Assembly (NCBI RefSeq): GCF_001552655.1
Contig: NZ_BCRP01000002.1
Coordinates: forward strand, 62,001 to 126,000
From: Alicyclobacillus kakegawensis NBRC 103104
GTDB lineage: Bacteria > Bacillota > Bacilli > Alicyclobacillales > Alicyclobacillaceae
DNA: 64,000 bases
Direction: 5' to 3'
The position numbers and the translations under genes are program-made. Below the pieces are notes generated by a model. The model worked only from the letters and a program-made list of their open reading frames with translations, had not been told where the DNA came from and made no database searches. Below are positions 9,182 to 17,818 of this stretch, in pieces. Within the stretch, counting starts at the first letter, position 1. The number at the start of each line of letters is the position of its first letter.

Positions 9182-9529
9182 TCAGGTGTCACGGCTGCGG
9201 CGGAACTCCGTCGGAACGAACAAGTCGATGATGCCAATCACCAGCGAGGCCAGCAACGCCCCCAGTATGGTGACGCGCATCCCCGGCACCACCAATTGGG
9301 TCAGGTAGATGATGACTGCACTGACGATGAACCCGACCAATCCTCGTCCGTATGGAGAAACTCGGCGCCCAAACAGGGCTTCCACAGCCCAACCCAACAG
9401 GGCGATGACGACGGCAGCCACCAGTGCAGTCCAGAAGTTCACGACCGCAAACCCGGGCACCAAAAAGCCGACAAACATCAGGACCAGAGCGGATACGATG
9501 AAGCGGACAATCGTTCCCAGCCAGTTCAT
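9182..9529 (-). CDS. Phage-holin-4-superfamily-like small membrane protein
   Basis: A 115-residue protein with four hydrophobic segments (VRFIVSALVLMFVGFLVPGF, WTALVAAVVIALLGWAVEALFG, GLVGFIVSAVIIYLTQLVVPG, ILGALLASLVIGIIDLFVP). This matches the small membrane family annotated as phage holin family in Bacilli, which is a chromosomal family and does not indicate a prophage. Its function is unknown. ATG at 9527-9529 is preceded by AAAGGAGGAG on the minus strand, better than an in-frame ATG at 9547 that would bury this site. It sits between cvpA and mutS2, where B. subtilis has polX. Confidence 0.75.
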   Translation of the reverse strand: MNWLGTIVRFIVSALVLMFVGFLVPGFAVVNFWTALVAAVVIALLGWAVEALFGRRVSPYGRGLVGFIVSAVIIYLTQLVVPGMRVTILGALLASLVIGIIDLFVPTEFRRSRDT

Positions 9530-9685
9530 GCCGCTCCTCCTTTCCATGCGTTGTACTCATAGGCTGTCCGCAACCTGCCTGGCTCATGTGCTACAATGGG
9601 TTGGAACTTGCGACCATTGGACGCCGTCGGGCCGCTGCCCGGATGGCGGCGCGGCGGCGCCGGAAGCGAGGATAACGAAACCAGC

Positions 9686-12022
9686 ATGGACGAACGAACA
9701 TATACCTTACTTGAATTCGACAAGGTCATCGAGCGGATGGCGGAGCGCGCGGCAACCTCTCTTGGCCGGGAACGGCTGTCGGCCCTGCGCTGCTTCAGCG
9801 TGCCCGAGGATGCGGAGCGGGAACTGGCCGCCGTGGACGAGTCTCTGCAAATGCTGTTGCGGTTTGGGCCGCCTCCGTTTGCCGGCGTCACCGACGTGCG
9901 CGGCAGTCTGCGCAGCGTACGCATTGGCGGCACGCTCAGCCCCGAGTCGTTGGTGGCCGTCGCCGACTTCATGCAGGCGGTGCGGCGCATCCGCCAGTTC
10001 ATGGAACGGCACGGGGCGTCCTGGCCATCCCTCACTGGCGCAGCGCAGAGGCTGACGCCCACGCGCGCTGTCGAGGAGCAGATCCGCCACGCCATCGATG
10101 TGGACGGCACCGTCCTGGACCAGGCCAGTTCCGCCCTGCGCCGGTTGCGCAGTGAGCGCCGCGCCATCCAAGCGCGCGTCCGCGAGGTGCTGGACGGCTT
10201 CCTCCGCTCGCACGCGAAAATCTTGCAGGAGCCCGTCGTTGCCATGCGCGGCAACAGTCTCTGTCTGCCGGTTCGGGTGGAGTTCAAAAACCAGATCCGC
10301 GGCATCATCCGGGACTACTCAGCCTCCGGGGCGACGGTGTTCATTGAACCCCAGGCCGTGGTCGAACAGAACCAGCGCGCGGAGCGGCTGGCTGTGGAGG
10401 AGGAGCGTGAAATCGAGCGCATCCTCCACGAACTGTCGCAGGCCGTCGGCGGGGTCGCGGACGTCTGCGAGGAGAACCTGGAGGTGGTCGCCCGCCTGGA
10501 CAGTTGGTTTGCCAAGGCTGAGTGGGCCCGGCACGAGGAAGCCCAGCGTCCCACCATTCGCCGGGACGGCGTCTGGCGCCTGCGTCGCGCCCGCCATCCA
10601 CTGCTACCCCGCGGGGAAGCGGTCCCGCTCGACATGAGCCTGGGGGAATCGTTTCGGTTGCTCATCATCACCGGCCCGAACACCGGTGGCAAGACGGTAA
10701 CCCTGAAGACGGTGGGGCTGCTCACCCTGTTGGCGATGTGTGGCTGTTTTCTGCCCACCCAGGGGCCGAGCGAGGTCGCTTGGTGCCGCGAGATTTGTGT
10801 GGACATCGGCGATGAGCAGAGCATCGAGCAGAGCCTGTCCACCTTTTCTTCGCACATGCGCAACATTGTTTCCATGCTGCAAACGGCGGGCGAACATAGC
10901 CTCGTGCTGCTCGACGAGCTGGGAGCGGGGACCGATCCGTCCGAGGGCGCGGCCCTGGCGATGGCCATCTTGGACGAGTTTTACGCCCGCGGCAGTCGCG
11001 TCGTGGCGACCACGCACTATCCTGAATTGAAGGCGTACGCCTTCTCCCACCCGTCGGCCATGAACGCCAGCGTCGAGTTCGATGTCGACACCCTGCGTCC
11101 CACCTATCGCCTGCGCATGGGCGTGCCGGGGCGCTCGAACGCGCTGACTATCGCCGCTCGGCTGGGTCTGCCGGAGGCGGTGATTGAGCGGGCGAGGCAA
11201 GGGATAGCGGACACGGACGTGCAAATGGAGGACCTCATCGCCAAGATGGAGACAGCGCGCAAAGAGGCGGAGCGGGCCCTGCAGCAAGCGGCGCAGGAGC
11301 AAGCGCAGGCCCAGAAGCTGCGAGAAGACTGGGAACGCCGGACACGCGATTTGGATGAACAGGCGAGGCAGCAGCAGGCGGCCGCCACAGCCGCGGCGGA
11401 ACGGATTCTCGAATCCGCTCGTCGGGAGGCTGAATCGGTCATCCAGGAGTTGCGGCAACTGCGGGCTGAGGTGGTCAAGGACCATGAGCTGGTGGCGCTG
11501 CGCAAGCGTTTGGAGCAAGCGCGGCCCGAGCCGGGCGAGAGGGCTGTGTCCACGCCGCCTGCGGCCGATGTGGGGGCGCTTGTCCCGGGCACGCTGGTGC
11601 GTGTCCCCTCGGTGGGGCAAAAAGGGGAAGTGCTGGAGGTTTCCGCCGACGGGCGAGAACTGGTGGTGCAGCTCGGGTTGTTACGGATGAAGGTGGCGGC
11701 GGGCGAGGTCGAGGTGCTGAATCGCCCGGCGCAAGCGCCAAAGTCCACCGGCGTGCGCCGCAGCGCCGTGAAGTCGGTGCCGCTGCAGATGGATGTACGC
11801 GGCGAGACGGTGGACGAAGCGGTGCACAGGCTCGACAAGTACCTCGATGACGCGGTGGTGGCCCGGTTGCCACGGGTGACGATTATCCATGGCAAGGGAA
11901 CGGGCGCCCTGCGCGACGGCGTCCGCCGTTTCCTCAGCGCCCATCGCCACGTCAGTTCCTGGGCCCCCGGCGGCCCGGGAGAGGGTGGAGACGGAGCCAC
12001 AGTCGTCACCCTGGCCCTGTAG
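9686..12022 (+). CDS. mutS2: Endonuclease MutS2
   Basis: This 778-residue MutS-family ATPase (B. subtilis 785) has the core and clamp helices (about 1-290), the ATPase domain with Walker A GPNTGGKTVTLKT and Walker B LVLLDELGAGTDPSEGAAL, a long coiled coil (about 500-620) and a C-terminal Smr nuclease domain beginning at LQMDVRGETVDEAV with IIHGKGTGALR. It lacks the MutS mismatch-recognition domain. MutS2 is known as a suppressor of homologous recombination and, in B. subtilis, as a factor that binds collided ribosomes. I chose ATG 9686, where the conserved N-terminus begins; GAGG at 9668-9671 is somewhat distant. A TACAAT at 9592-9597 could be a -10 element. Confidence 0.95.
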   Translation: MDERTYTLLEFDKVIERMAERAATSLGRERLSALRCFSVPEDAERELAAVDESLQMLLRFGPPPFAGVTDVRGSLRSVRIGGTLSPESLVAVADFMQAVRRIRQFMERHGASWPSLTGAAQRLTPTRAVEEQIRHAIDVDGTVLDQASSALRRLRSERRAIQARVREVLDGFLRSHAKILQEPVVAMRGNSLCLPVRVEFKNQIRGIIRDYSASGATVFIEPQAVVEQNQRAERLAVEEEREIERILHELSQAVGGVADVCEENLEVVARLDSWFAKAEWARHEEAQRPTIRRDGVWRLRRARHPLLPRGEAVPLDMSLGESFRLLIITGPNTGGKTVTLKTVGLLTLLAMCGCFLPTQGPSEVAWCREICVDIGDEQSIEQSLSTFSSHMRNIVSMLQTAGEHSLVLLDELGAGTDPSEGAALAMAILDEFYARGSRVVATTHYPELKAYAFSHPSAMNASVEFDVDTLRPTYRLRMGVPGRSNALTIAARLGLPEAVIERARQGIADTDVQMEDLIAKMETARKEAERALQQAAQEQAQAQKLREDWERRTRDLDEQARQQQAAATAAAERILESARREAESVIQELRQLRAEVVKDHELVALRKRLEQARPEPGERAVSTPPAADVGALVPGTLVRVPSVGQKGEVLEVSADGRELVVQLGLLRMKVAAGEVEVLNRPAQAPKSTGVRRSAVKSVPLQMDVRGETVDEAVHRLDKYLDDAVVARLPRVTIIHGKGTGALRDGVRRFLSAHRHVSSWAPGGPGEGGDGATVVTLAL

Positions 12023-12043
12023 CGGCGCGTTTGCCAACGTAGA

Positions 12044-12093
12044 GGGGCTTGGCCAAGTGCCTTCGGCACGTTGGGCAAGCCCCCCGGCATTTT
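12044..12093 (+). terminator. Terminator after mutS2, with UUCG tetraloop
   Basis: A long stem with one bulge runs from GGGGCTTGGCCAAGTGCC (12044-12061) across TTCG to a strand ending CAAGCCCC near 12083; TTTT follows after a few bases. It lies in the 110-base gap between the convergent mutS2 and penicillin-binding protein genes. Confidence 0.7.
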
Positions 12094-12132
12094 CGGATGT
12101 GGTGTGGCTTTTTGAGGTGGCGCGCCCCGAAG

Positions 12133-15024
12133 TCAGTGCGCGCCGCTTTCTCCAGGCGGGGGAGCTGAATTTGTTTCCCCTGATCCCCCGCCTGCCTCGG
12201 CATTCCCCGGTGGCCGCGACTCTGCGCCCGGCGGTGAGGGGGTGTTGTCCGCGTTTTTGCCGCCCCCTCCCGCCAGTCCGTTACCGGTGCTGTTGGCTCC
12301 TGTGTTGTCACCGGGGTTTCCTCCCGGGATGGCTTGGACGACCACCGTGTTGGAGGGCGTCGACAGACCAGACGCCGTGGTCGCGTAGACGCGATAATAC
12401 ACGTTCCCTGTTGTCTGGGGCACCGTCTTGTCCAGATACTGGGTGCCCGTCAACCCATCGGCGATTTTCACATAAGGGCCGTCGGGCTGGACGGATCGCC
12501 AAACGCTGTACGAAGACGCCCCCTGGGCCCGCGACCAGCGCAGCCAGACACCGTCGTTGCGGATGGCTGCCGTCACAGCCGGGGCAGCCGGTCGTTGGGC
12601 CAACTCGGAAGTGGATAACTCGGACAGCACGCGGCCGCCGCGCGGGTCCGGCTGGATCGGTGCCAATTGGGAATCAATCTCTGTCTGCACGCCGGCCGGT
12701 ATGGTGAACGGCAGTTTCAGGAACACGCCTACCTGAATCTCGTTGGCCGGAGTCTTGGTGGTCGCCAGGTACTTCTTGCCGTGGTACACGACATACGGCA
12801 GTTGGACGTGCACGTCGCACGTCTTAGTCGGCTGCGTGCCCTGGATGAACCACTCGGTCTCCACGTCGTTGTCCGCTTTGCACAAGGCTGTCGGCAGCTC
12901 ACCGGACGCCTTGCAGACCGTGACACGGACCAGGCCGGACGGACGCGGCAAGGGCTTGGTCGACGGGTGCTCCTGAAGCAGCGGATCCATGATGTCGTTC
13001 CACATTGTGAACTTCTCGTTGTAAATGGTGGACGGGATGTGGCGCTGGTAATCGTATCCGGTCCACAGGCCAAGTGTGTAATCCTGGGTGAAGCCCACGA
13101 ACCACCCGTCGAATTCATCGTCGGTGGTTCCTGTCTTGCCGTAAATGTATTGAGAAGGAAAATGTTCGCCCACGGCGGAAGCCGTCCCCTTCGTCACGAC
13201 ATCCCGCAGCATGTCGTCCAGGATGAAGGTGGCCTGCGGAGAGAACACCTTATTCACCTTCGGATGCACCTGGTATACGGTCGCGCCATCGCGTCCGACG
13301 ATTTTCGACACGAAGTAGGACTGGTGCCACACACCCTCGTTGGCCAGCGTGGTGTAGGCGCTGGTCATCTGTTGCACGGTCAGACCGTAGGTGAGACCGC
13401 CGATGGCCGTCGATAAATTGGACATATCGCCGCGTGTCAGGGTGACGCGGCCATCCAGGGTCTTCTCTCCAGGGTAAATGCCCATCTTTTCCAGGTACTT
13501 CGTTCCGTTTTCCGGCCCGATGTCGTGCAACACCACGATGGCTGGCACGTTATAGGAGTAGGTCAGGGCGTCGCGGACGGTGGTCACGCCGCGCCAGCGA
13601 TTGTCATCGTCGTGGACATCGCCATCCTTGTACCAAGACACCGGCACGTCCATGAGCGGCGTGGCGGCTGTGATGGCGTGCATGTCAAGGGCGGGTCCGT
13701 AATCGACCAGCGGTTTGATGGCGGAACCTGGCCGGCGCGGGACATCGGAGTGGTCGAGTTCGCTCTTGCCGTTGCCGCCGCCAAGCGCCACGATGGCTCC
13801 CGTGTGGTTGTCTATCAGCGCCGCTCCCGCCTCAAACAGGTTCTTCTGCGGCTTACCTTGGGCGTCTATCCGAGTCGCCGTGGTGCCGGCGTAAAACTTC
13901 GGATCTTTCAGGACTTGGTCCATGTGATTTTGGATATTCAGGTCGAATGTCGTGTAAATCTTGTATCCTGCCGTCGAGAGCGCCGCATCGGCCGCCGCCG
14001 TGTTGGGGTACAGCCCTTGCTTGACCAGCTGCTGTGTCACCCAGGGTTCAATTTCGCTCTTCATCAAATAGGGATACTGGATGGATACTTTCGGCGGCAG
14101 ATGCAGGTCATTGCGAATGTCGTACGACACCGCATCCTCGTATTGCGCCTTGGTGATCATCTTGTTCTTCAACATTTGTTCCAGAATGTAGCGTTGTCTG
14201 GGAATCACCGGTGACGGGTCGATCACGTAGCGCCGCTTGCTTTTGTCATAGCGGTACGGTGTGAGCTGCGCTGGATTGTTCGGAATCGCGGCCAGGAAAG
14301 CCGCCTCCGGAAGGTTGAGGTCTTTAGCGCTCTTGCTGAAGAGAATCTGCGAGGCCGCCTCGACGCCGTAAACCTGCTGTCCGCCCATGCTGCCCATCCA
14401 CACCCAATTCATATAATCGGTCATGATTTCCGGTTTCGTGAGGATGTGGTTGAGTTTCAGCGCCAGGGCGATCTCCTGCACCTTGCGGCGCAGGGTCTGT
14501 TGTTGCTCCGGAAACACCGCCAGTTTCACCGTCTGCTGGGTGATGGTGCTGGCACCGCTTTCGATGTGGTGGTGCAGCACATCTTGCACCAGCGCTCTGC
14601 CCATTGCCATGGGGTTGATGCCGATGTTCGTCCAGAAGGTCTTGTCTTCTCCCGCCACAAAAGCGTCCACGAGGTTGTTGGATACCTGGCGGATGGATGA
14701 GATGGGCTGCCGCGCCCCGTTCTTGTCGAATTTCCCTATCACTCGGCCGTTGCGGTCGTACACGACTGACGGCTGGCTGAGGTTGGCGAAAGTCGCAGCA
14801 GAAATGGCGGGCAAGCCTTTCAGCAGCGACTTGGCGTAGCCAATGCCGGCGCCCAACGCGAGGACAATCAACGAGGCCGCAGACATCGCCGTGATTTTTA
14901 CAATGGCGATGGCGATGCGGCGCCCACGCGGCCGTTGGGAGCGTGCCGCTTGCGCCTGCTCGTCGGACCCCGTATGCCGGCGGCCCAACTGTCCGCGCGG
15001 TGGCCGTTTCGGCGTGTCGCCCAT
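12133..15024 (-). CDS. Class A penicillin-binding protein (PBP1A family)
   Basis: A 963-residue bifunctional peptidoglycan synthase. Residues 1-35 are basic and cytoplasmic, about 36-60 form one membrane anchor, then a GT51 glycosyltransferase domain (EDKTF near 124, GASTITQQ, RRKVQE, GVEAASQILF), a transpeptidase domain with active-site PGSAIKP (near 432), SYN (near 489) and KTGTTDDEFDGWF (near 630), a fibronectin type III domain (about 808-893) and a Gly/Pro/Asn-rich tail. The GT51 motif usually written EDxxFxxHxG reads EDKTFWTNIG, with Asn in place of His. A promoter (15055-15083) and GGGGAGGAGG ribosome site precede ATG. It is transcribed away from tyrS. Confidence 0.93.
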   Translation of the reverse strand: MGDTPKRPPRGQLGRRHTGSDEQAQAARSQRPRGRRIAIAIVKITAMSAASLIVLALGAGIGYAKSLLKGLPAISAATFANLSQPSVVYDRNGRVIGKFDKNGARQPISSIRQVSNNLVDAFVAGEDKTFWTNIGINPMAMGRALVQDVLHHHIESGASTITQQTVKLAVFPEQQQTLRRKVQEIALALKLNHILTKPEIMTDYMNWVWMGSMGGQQVYGVEAASQILFSKSAKDLNLPEAAFLAAIPNNPAQLTPYRYDKSKRRYVIDPSPVIPRQRYILEQMLKNKMITKAQYEDAVSYDIRNDLHLPPKVSIQYPYLMKSEIEPWVTQQLVKQGLYPNTAAADAALSTAGYKIYTTFDLNIQNHMDQVLKDPKFYAGTTATRIDAQGKPQKNLFEAGAALIDNHTGAIVALGGGNGKSELDHSDVPRRPGSAIKPLVDYGPALDMHAITAATPLMDVPVSWYKDGDVHDDDNRWRGVTTVRDALTYSYNVPAIVVLHDIGPENGTKYLEKMGIYPGEKTLDGRVTLTRGDMSNLSTAIGGLTYGLTVQQMTSAYTTLANEGVWHQSYFVSKIVGRDGATVYQVHPKVNKVFSPQATFILDDMLRDVVTKGTASAVGEHFPSQYIYGKTGTTDDEFDGWFVGFTQDYTLGLWTGYDYQRHIPSTIYNEKFTMWNDIMDPLLQEHPSTKPLPRPSGLVRVTVCKASGELPTALCKADNDVETEWFIQGTQPTKTCDVHVQLPYVVYHGKKYLATTKTPANEIQVGVFLKLPFTIPAGVQTEIDSQLAPIQPDPRGGRVLSELSTSELAQRPAAPAVTAAIRNDGVWLRWSRAQGASSYSVWRSVQPDGPYVKIADGLTGTQYLDKTVPQTTGNVYYRVYATTASGLSTPSNTVVVQAIPGGNPGDNTGANSTGNGLAGGGGKNADNTPSPPGAESRPPGNAEAGGGSGETNSAPPPGESGAH

Positions 15025-15054
15025 GCGGATACCTCCTCCCCAATATCCTGATTA

Positions 15055-15083
15055 ATTATAGTGGGAGTCAACAGACCCGGCAA
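15055..15083 (-). promoter_or_regulatory. Sigma-A-type promoter of the penicillin-binding protein gene
   Basis: On the minus strand, TTGCCG (15083-15078) and a perfect TATAAT (15060-15055) are 17 bases apart, about 30 bases before the ATG. Its -35 is only 4 bases from the -35 of the divergent tyrS promoter. Confidence 0.75.
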
Positions 15084-15087
15084 ACCA

Positions 15088-15117
15088 TTGACGGTGAAGA
15101 GGATGGCTTGGTATACT
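15088..15117 (+). promoter_or_regulatory. Sigma-A-type promoter of the tyrS leader
   Basis: TTGACG (15088-15093) and TATACT (15112-15117) with an 18-base spacer lie immediately before the T-box leader. It is back-to-back with the penicillin-binding protein promoter. Confidence 0.75.
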
Positions 15118-15127
15118 GGCACAAACT

Positions 15128-15374
15128 TCAGCTCGGAAAACAGCCCGTGAACAGGCTGCGGTAGGTGGCCGGCGAGGTTCAGAGAGCCGGTGGGGGGGTG
15201 CAAACCGGTCCTGCTTGCCACTGAAATTACGGCCTGGGAGGCGCGTCGGCGGCAGTCGATGACGGTGGCTCCGTTATTCGCCAATGAGCGGTCCTCGACA
15301 TCCCTTGGTGTCGAGGACAAATCGGGTGGTACCGCGAGTCTATCCTCGTCCCGTGTGGGGACGGGGATTTTTTC
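15128..15374 (+). ncRNA. T-box riboswitch leader for tyrS (Tyr specifier)
   Basis: The T-box core CGGGTGGTACCGCG is at 15323-15336, followed by a terminator stem (CCTCGTCCC at 15344-15352 with GGGGACGGGG at 15357-15366) and six T. Upstream, GAAATTACGGCC at the base of Stem I places TAC, a tyrosine codon, at 15226-15228 in the specifier position. A separate hairpin, TGTCGAGGACAAA with TCCTCGACA (about 15293-15319), lies just before the T-box core and is consistent with Stem III. By family knowledge uncharged tRNA-Tyr stabilises the antiterminator. The 5' end is approximate. Confidence 0.92.
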
Positions 15375-15428
15375 GTGACGCCTGCCTCACGGCGAGCATC
15401 TGAGAAGCACAGGAAAGGGGTTTTGGCG

Positions 15429-16673
15429 ATGTCCGAGGACAAGATGTCCTTGACACCAGATCAGGAGGCGGAGGTGGACCGCCAACTGCGCATTATCCGC
15501 CGCGGTGCGGCAGAGATTGTCCCGGAAGAGGATCTTGTGCGCAAGCTGCGCCAGTCGGTGGCGACGGGGCAGCCGTTGCGCATCAAGCTGGGACTGGATC
15601 CAACCGCCCCGGACATTCACCTGGGACACACGGTGGTGCTGCAAAAGATCCGCCAGCTTCAGGATCTCGGCCATCTGGCCCACCTGGTCATCGGCAACTT
15701 CACCGGCCAAATTGGCGATCCGACCGACAAGTCGGAAACCCGCCGGCAGCTGAGCGAAGACGAGGTGCAAAGCAACGCGCAGACGTACGTGGAGCAAATC
15801 TTCAAAGTCCTCCATCCCGACAAGACGGAGGTCGTCTACAACGCGGATTGGTTGGCGCCCCTGACGTTCGCCGATGTCGTGCGTCTCGCTTCCACGTTGA
15901 CGGTGGCCCGCATGCTGGAGCGGGAAGACTTCCAGAAGCGGTTCCGGGACAACCGGCCGATTCACATTCACGAGTTCTTCTACCCGCTGATGCAGGCGTA
16001 TGATTCGGTGCACCTGCGGACCGACATAGAACTGGGCGGAACGGACCAGAAGTTCAATCTGTTGATGGGCCGCACCCTCCAACGCGAATTTGGGCAAGAG
16101 CAGCAGGTCGCCTTGATGATGCCGCTGTTGGAGGGCCTTGACGGTGTGAACAAGATGTCCAAGAGCCTTGGCAATTACATCGGCGTGGCGGAAGACCCGC
16201 ACACCATGTTCGGCAAAGCCATGTCGATTCCGGACGAGCTGATGCCCCGCTATTTTGAACTGGTTTCCGACGTGCCGCTGGAGGAATTGGAGCGTATTCA
16301 GGCCAGTCTCAAGGATGGCTCCCTCCACCCACGCGACGCGAAGATGCGCCTGGCCAGCGAGCTGGTGCGCCGGTTTCACGGGGAGGACGCGAGCCGCGAG
16401 GCGGTGGCGCGCTGGCGACAGGTGTTTCAAGCCGGCGGCCTGCCGGACGACGTGCCCGAAGTCGAATGTGGCGCGGGAGCGGTGTGGATTGTCGAGCTGC
16501 TGGTGAACTTGGGGCTGGCCGTCAGCCGCAGTGAGGCGCGGCGATTGCTTGAGCAAGGGGGGGTGCGCGTGGACGGCGAGCGCCTGCAGGATGTGGATGC
16601 GCAGGTAGAGGTCCGCGACGGAATGGTCATCCAGGTTGGCAAGCGCCGGTTTGCGCGCTGCCGCGTGCGATAG
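15429..16673 (+). CDS. tyrS: Tyrosine--tRNA ligase (TyrZ-like)
   Basis: A 414-residue class I synthetase that charges tRNA-Tyr. The HIGH-type signature is DIHLGHTVVLQ with GLDPTAP just before it, and the KMSKS loop is NKMSKSLGNYIG. The C-terminal 65 residues form an S4 RNA-binding domain (LVNLGLAVSRSEARRLLEQGG). The N-terminal pattern fits the longer TyrZ branch of B. subtilis rather than its main TyrS. ATG 15429 has AGGAAAGGGG 8 bases upstream; the in-frame ACG/ATG region at 15375 is inside the terminator tail and is unlikely. It is controlled by the tyrosine T-box. Confidence 0.96.
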   Translation: MSEDKMSLTPDQEAEVDRQLRIIRRGAAEIVPEEDLVRKLRQSVATGQPLRIKLGLDPTAPDIHLGHTVVLQKIRQLQDLGHLAHLVIGNFTGQIGDPTDKSETRRQLSEDEVQSNAQTYVEQIFKVLHPDKTEVVYNADWLAPLTFADVVRLASTLTVARMLEREDFQKRFRDNRPIHIHEFFYPLMQAYDSVHLRTDIELGGTDQKFNLLMGRTLQREFGQEQQVALMMPLLEGLDGVNKMSKSLGNYIGVAEDPHTMFGKAMSIPDELMPRYFELVSDVPLEELERIQASLKDGSLHPRDAKMRLASELVRRFHGEDASREAVARWRQVFQAGGLPDDVPEVECGAGAVWIVELLVNLGLAVSRSEARRLLEQGGVRVDGERLQDVDAQVEVRDGMVIQVGKRRFARCRVR

Positions 16674-16831
16674 CCGAACAGCCTATCGTCCGCCTCCCGC
16701 GCGGGCGCCGGCCGAGAGCCCAACTTCAACAGCTGTTGGGCATCGGCTGGGCTCCTGCATATATTGGTTGCAGAATGCTGCTCTCCGCGGCGGTCGCCGC
16801 GGGGGTGGGGCGACATCTAGGAGGCGGACGG

Positions 16832-17818
16832 ATGAAGAAGTACGTTGTACGCGAAGGCGACACGATGTGGAAAATCAGCAAGCGGACCGGCGTCCGCTTG
16901 CCGCTTTTGACGGCTGCCAATCCGCAAATTCGCGATCCAAATCAACTCCAGCCGGGCTCTATCATCCTGATTCCGGAACTGAACAAGGGACAGGCGGGCG
17001 GCGGTCCGGGGCAGCCGGGGACGGGGGCCGCCGTGCCCGCGGCGGCCGAAGCTGCGGATTGGACCGCGGCCGGGCCGGGGACGGTGCAGACGCCGGCCAG
17101 CGGCGAGCCGGTGCCGCCCTATTTCGGGTTCGTGTGGTCGCATGTGGTGCAGCCCGGCGAGACGTGGCAGTCCATCAGCCAAGCCTATCAGGTGCCGGTG
17201 ACCCAATTGCAGCAGATGAACACGCTGCACAAGCCGACGCTGGAGCCGGGGGACATCGTCTATGTACCCGGCACAGGACCTTCGCCGGGCGTAGCGCAGC
17301 CGGGCGCTGGCAAAGTGGCTGCCGGACCGGCCGCCGCTGGGGGCGGGGCGGCTGGTTGGCAACCAGCGGGTCAGGGTGCGGCGGCTGGCGCCGGTCCCGT
17401 GCCTCCCGACTGGGAGGGCCCCGCGCCGCCCATCGCACCGCCGGGCTATCCGGCGGTTCCGGAGCCGGGAACCGGCTATCCCGGACAACCCACTCAGCCG
17501 TACTACGGGTATGCGTATCCAGGCGCGATGTACCCGCCCGGGGCGCCCTGGGGCTATCCGTACCCGATGCCGCAGCCGCCGGGGTGGATGCAAGATCAGG
17601 GTCCGCACACCCACTACCCGTACCGCTGGAGCGCAAACCCGCCCTACTGGGGCGGTCCGCCACACAACGCGGCCTACGCCGGTGCGTGGGCTGACGACTG
17701 GGACGACGAGGACTCGTCATCCTGGACATGGGATTCGGAATCGGCCCTGTGGGAGGACCCGGATTCCCGGCCGCCTTCGGAACGGCCAGAGGGCGACGCC
17801 GCGTCCGACAGGCCATGA
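16832..17818 (+). CDS. LysM-repeat protein with Pro/Gly/Tyr-rich tail (spore coat-like)
   Basis: A 328-residue protein with two LysM domains: residues about 2-46 (YVVREGDTMWKISKRTGV to LIPE) and about 105-150 (HVVQPGETWQSISQAYQV to YVPGTG). They are joined by a Gly/Ala-rich linker. The second half is rich in Pro, Gly and Tyr (for example YYGYAYPG, WGYPYPMPQPPG) and ends in an acidic stretch. There is no signal peptide. This architecture, plus a translationally overlapping CotS-like gene, suggests a spore coat or cortex-coat protein like SafA, which is made in the mother cell; that is inference. ATG 16832 has TAGGAGGCGG upstream. A CATATATT box at 16758-16765 could be the -10 of a sporulation sigma factor. 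Confidence 0.8.
   Translation: MKKYVVREGDTMWKISKRTGVRLPLLTAANPQIRDPNQLQPGSIILIPELNKGQAGGGPGQPGTGAAVPAAAEAADWTAAGPGTVQTPASGEPVPPYFGFVWSHVVQPGETWQSISQAYQVPVTQLQQMNTLHKPTLEPGDIVYVPGTGPSPGVAQPGAGKVAAGPAAAGGGAAGWQPAGQGAAAGAGPVPPDWEGPAPPIAPPGYPAVPEPGTGYPGQPTQPYYGYAYPGAMYPPGAPWGYPYPMPQPPGWMQDQGPHTHYPYRWSANPPYWGGPPHNAAYAGAWADDWDDEDSSSWTWDSESALWEDPDSRPPSERPEGDAASDRP

Noticed and set aside
9182-9529. Holin-like protein as a sign of a prophage
   Set aside because: The family is a common chromosomal membrane family, and no phage genes or attachment repeats are nearby.
16636-17694. A plus-strand frame overlapping the LysM gene
   Set aside because: Its Arg/Gly/Ser-rich product is the other-frame reading of the LysM gene, which has two clear domains and a good ribosome site.
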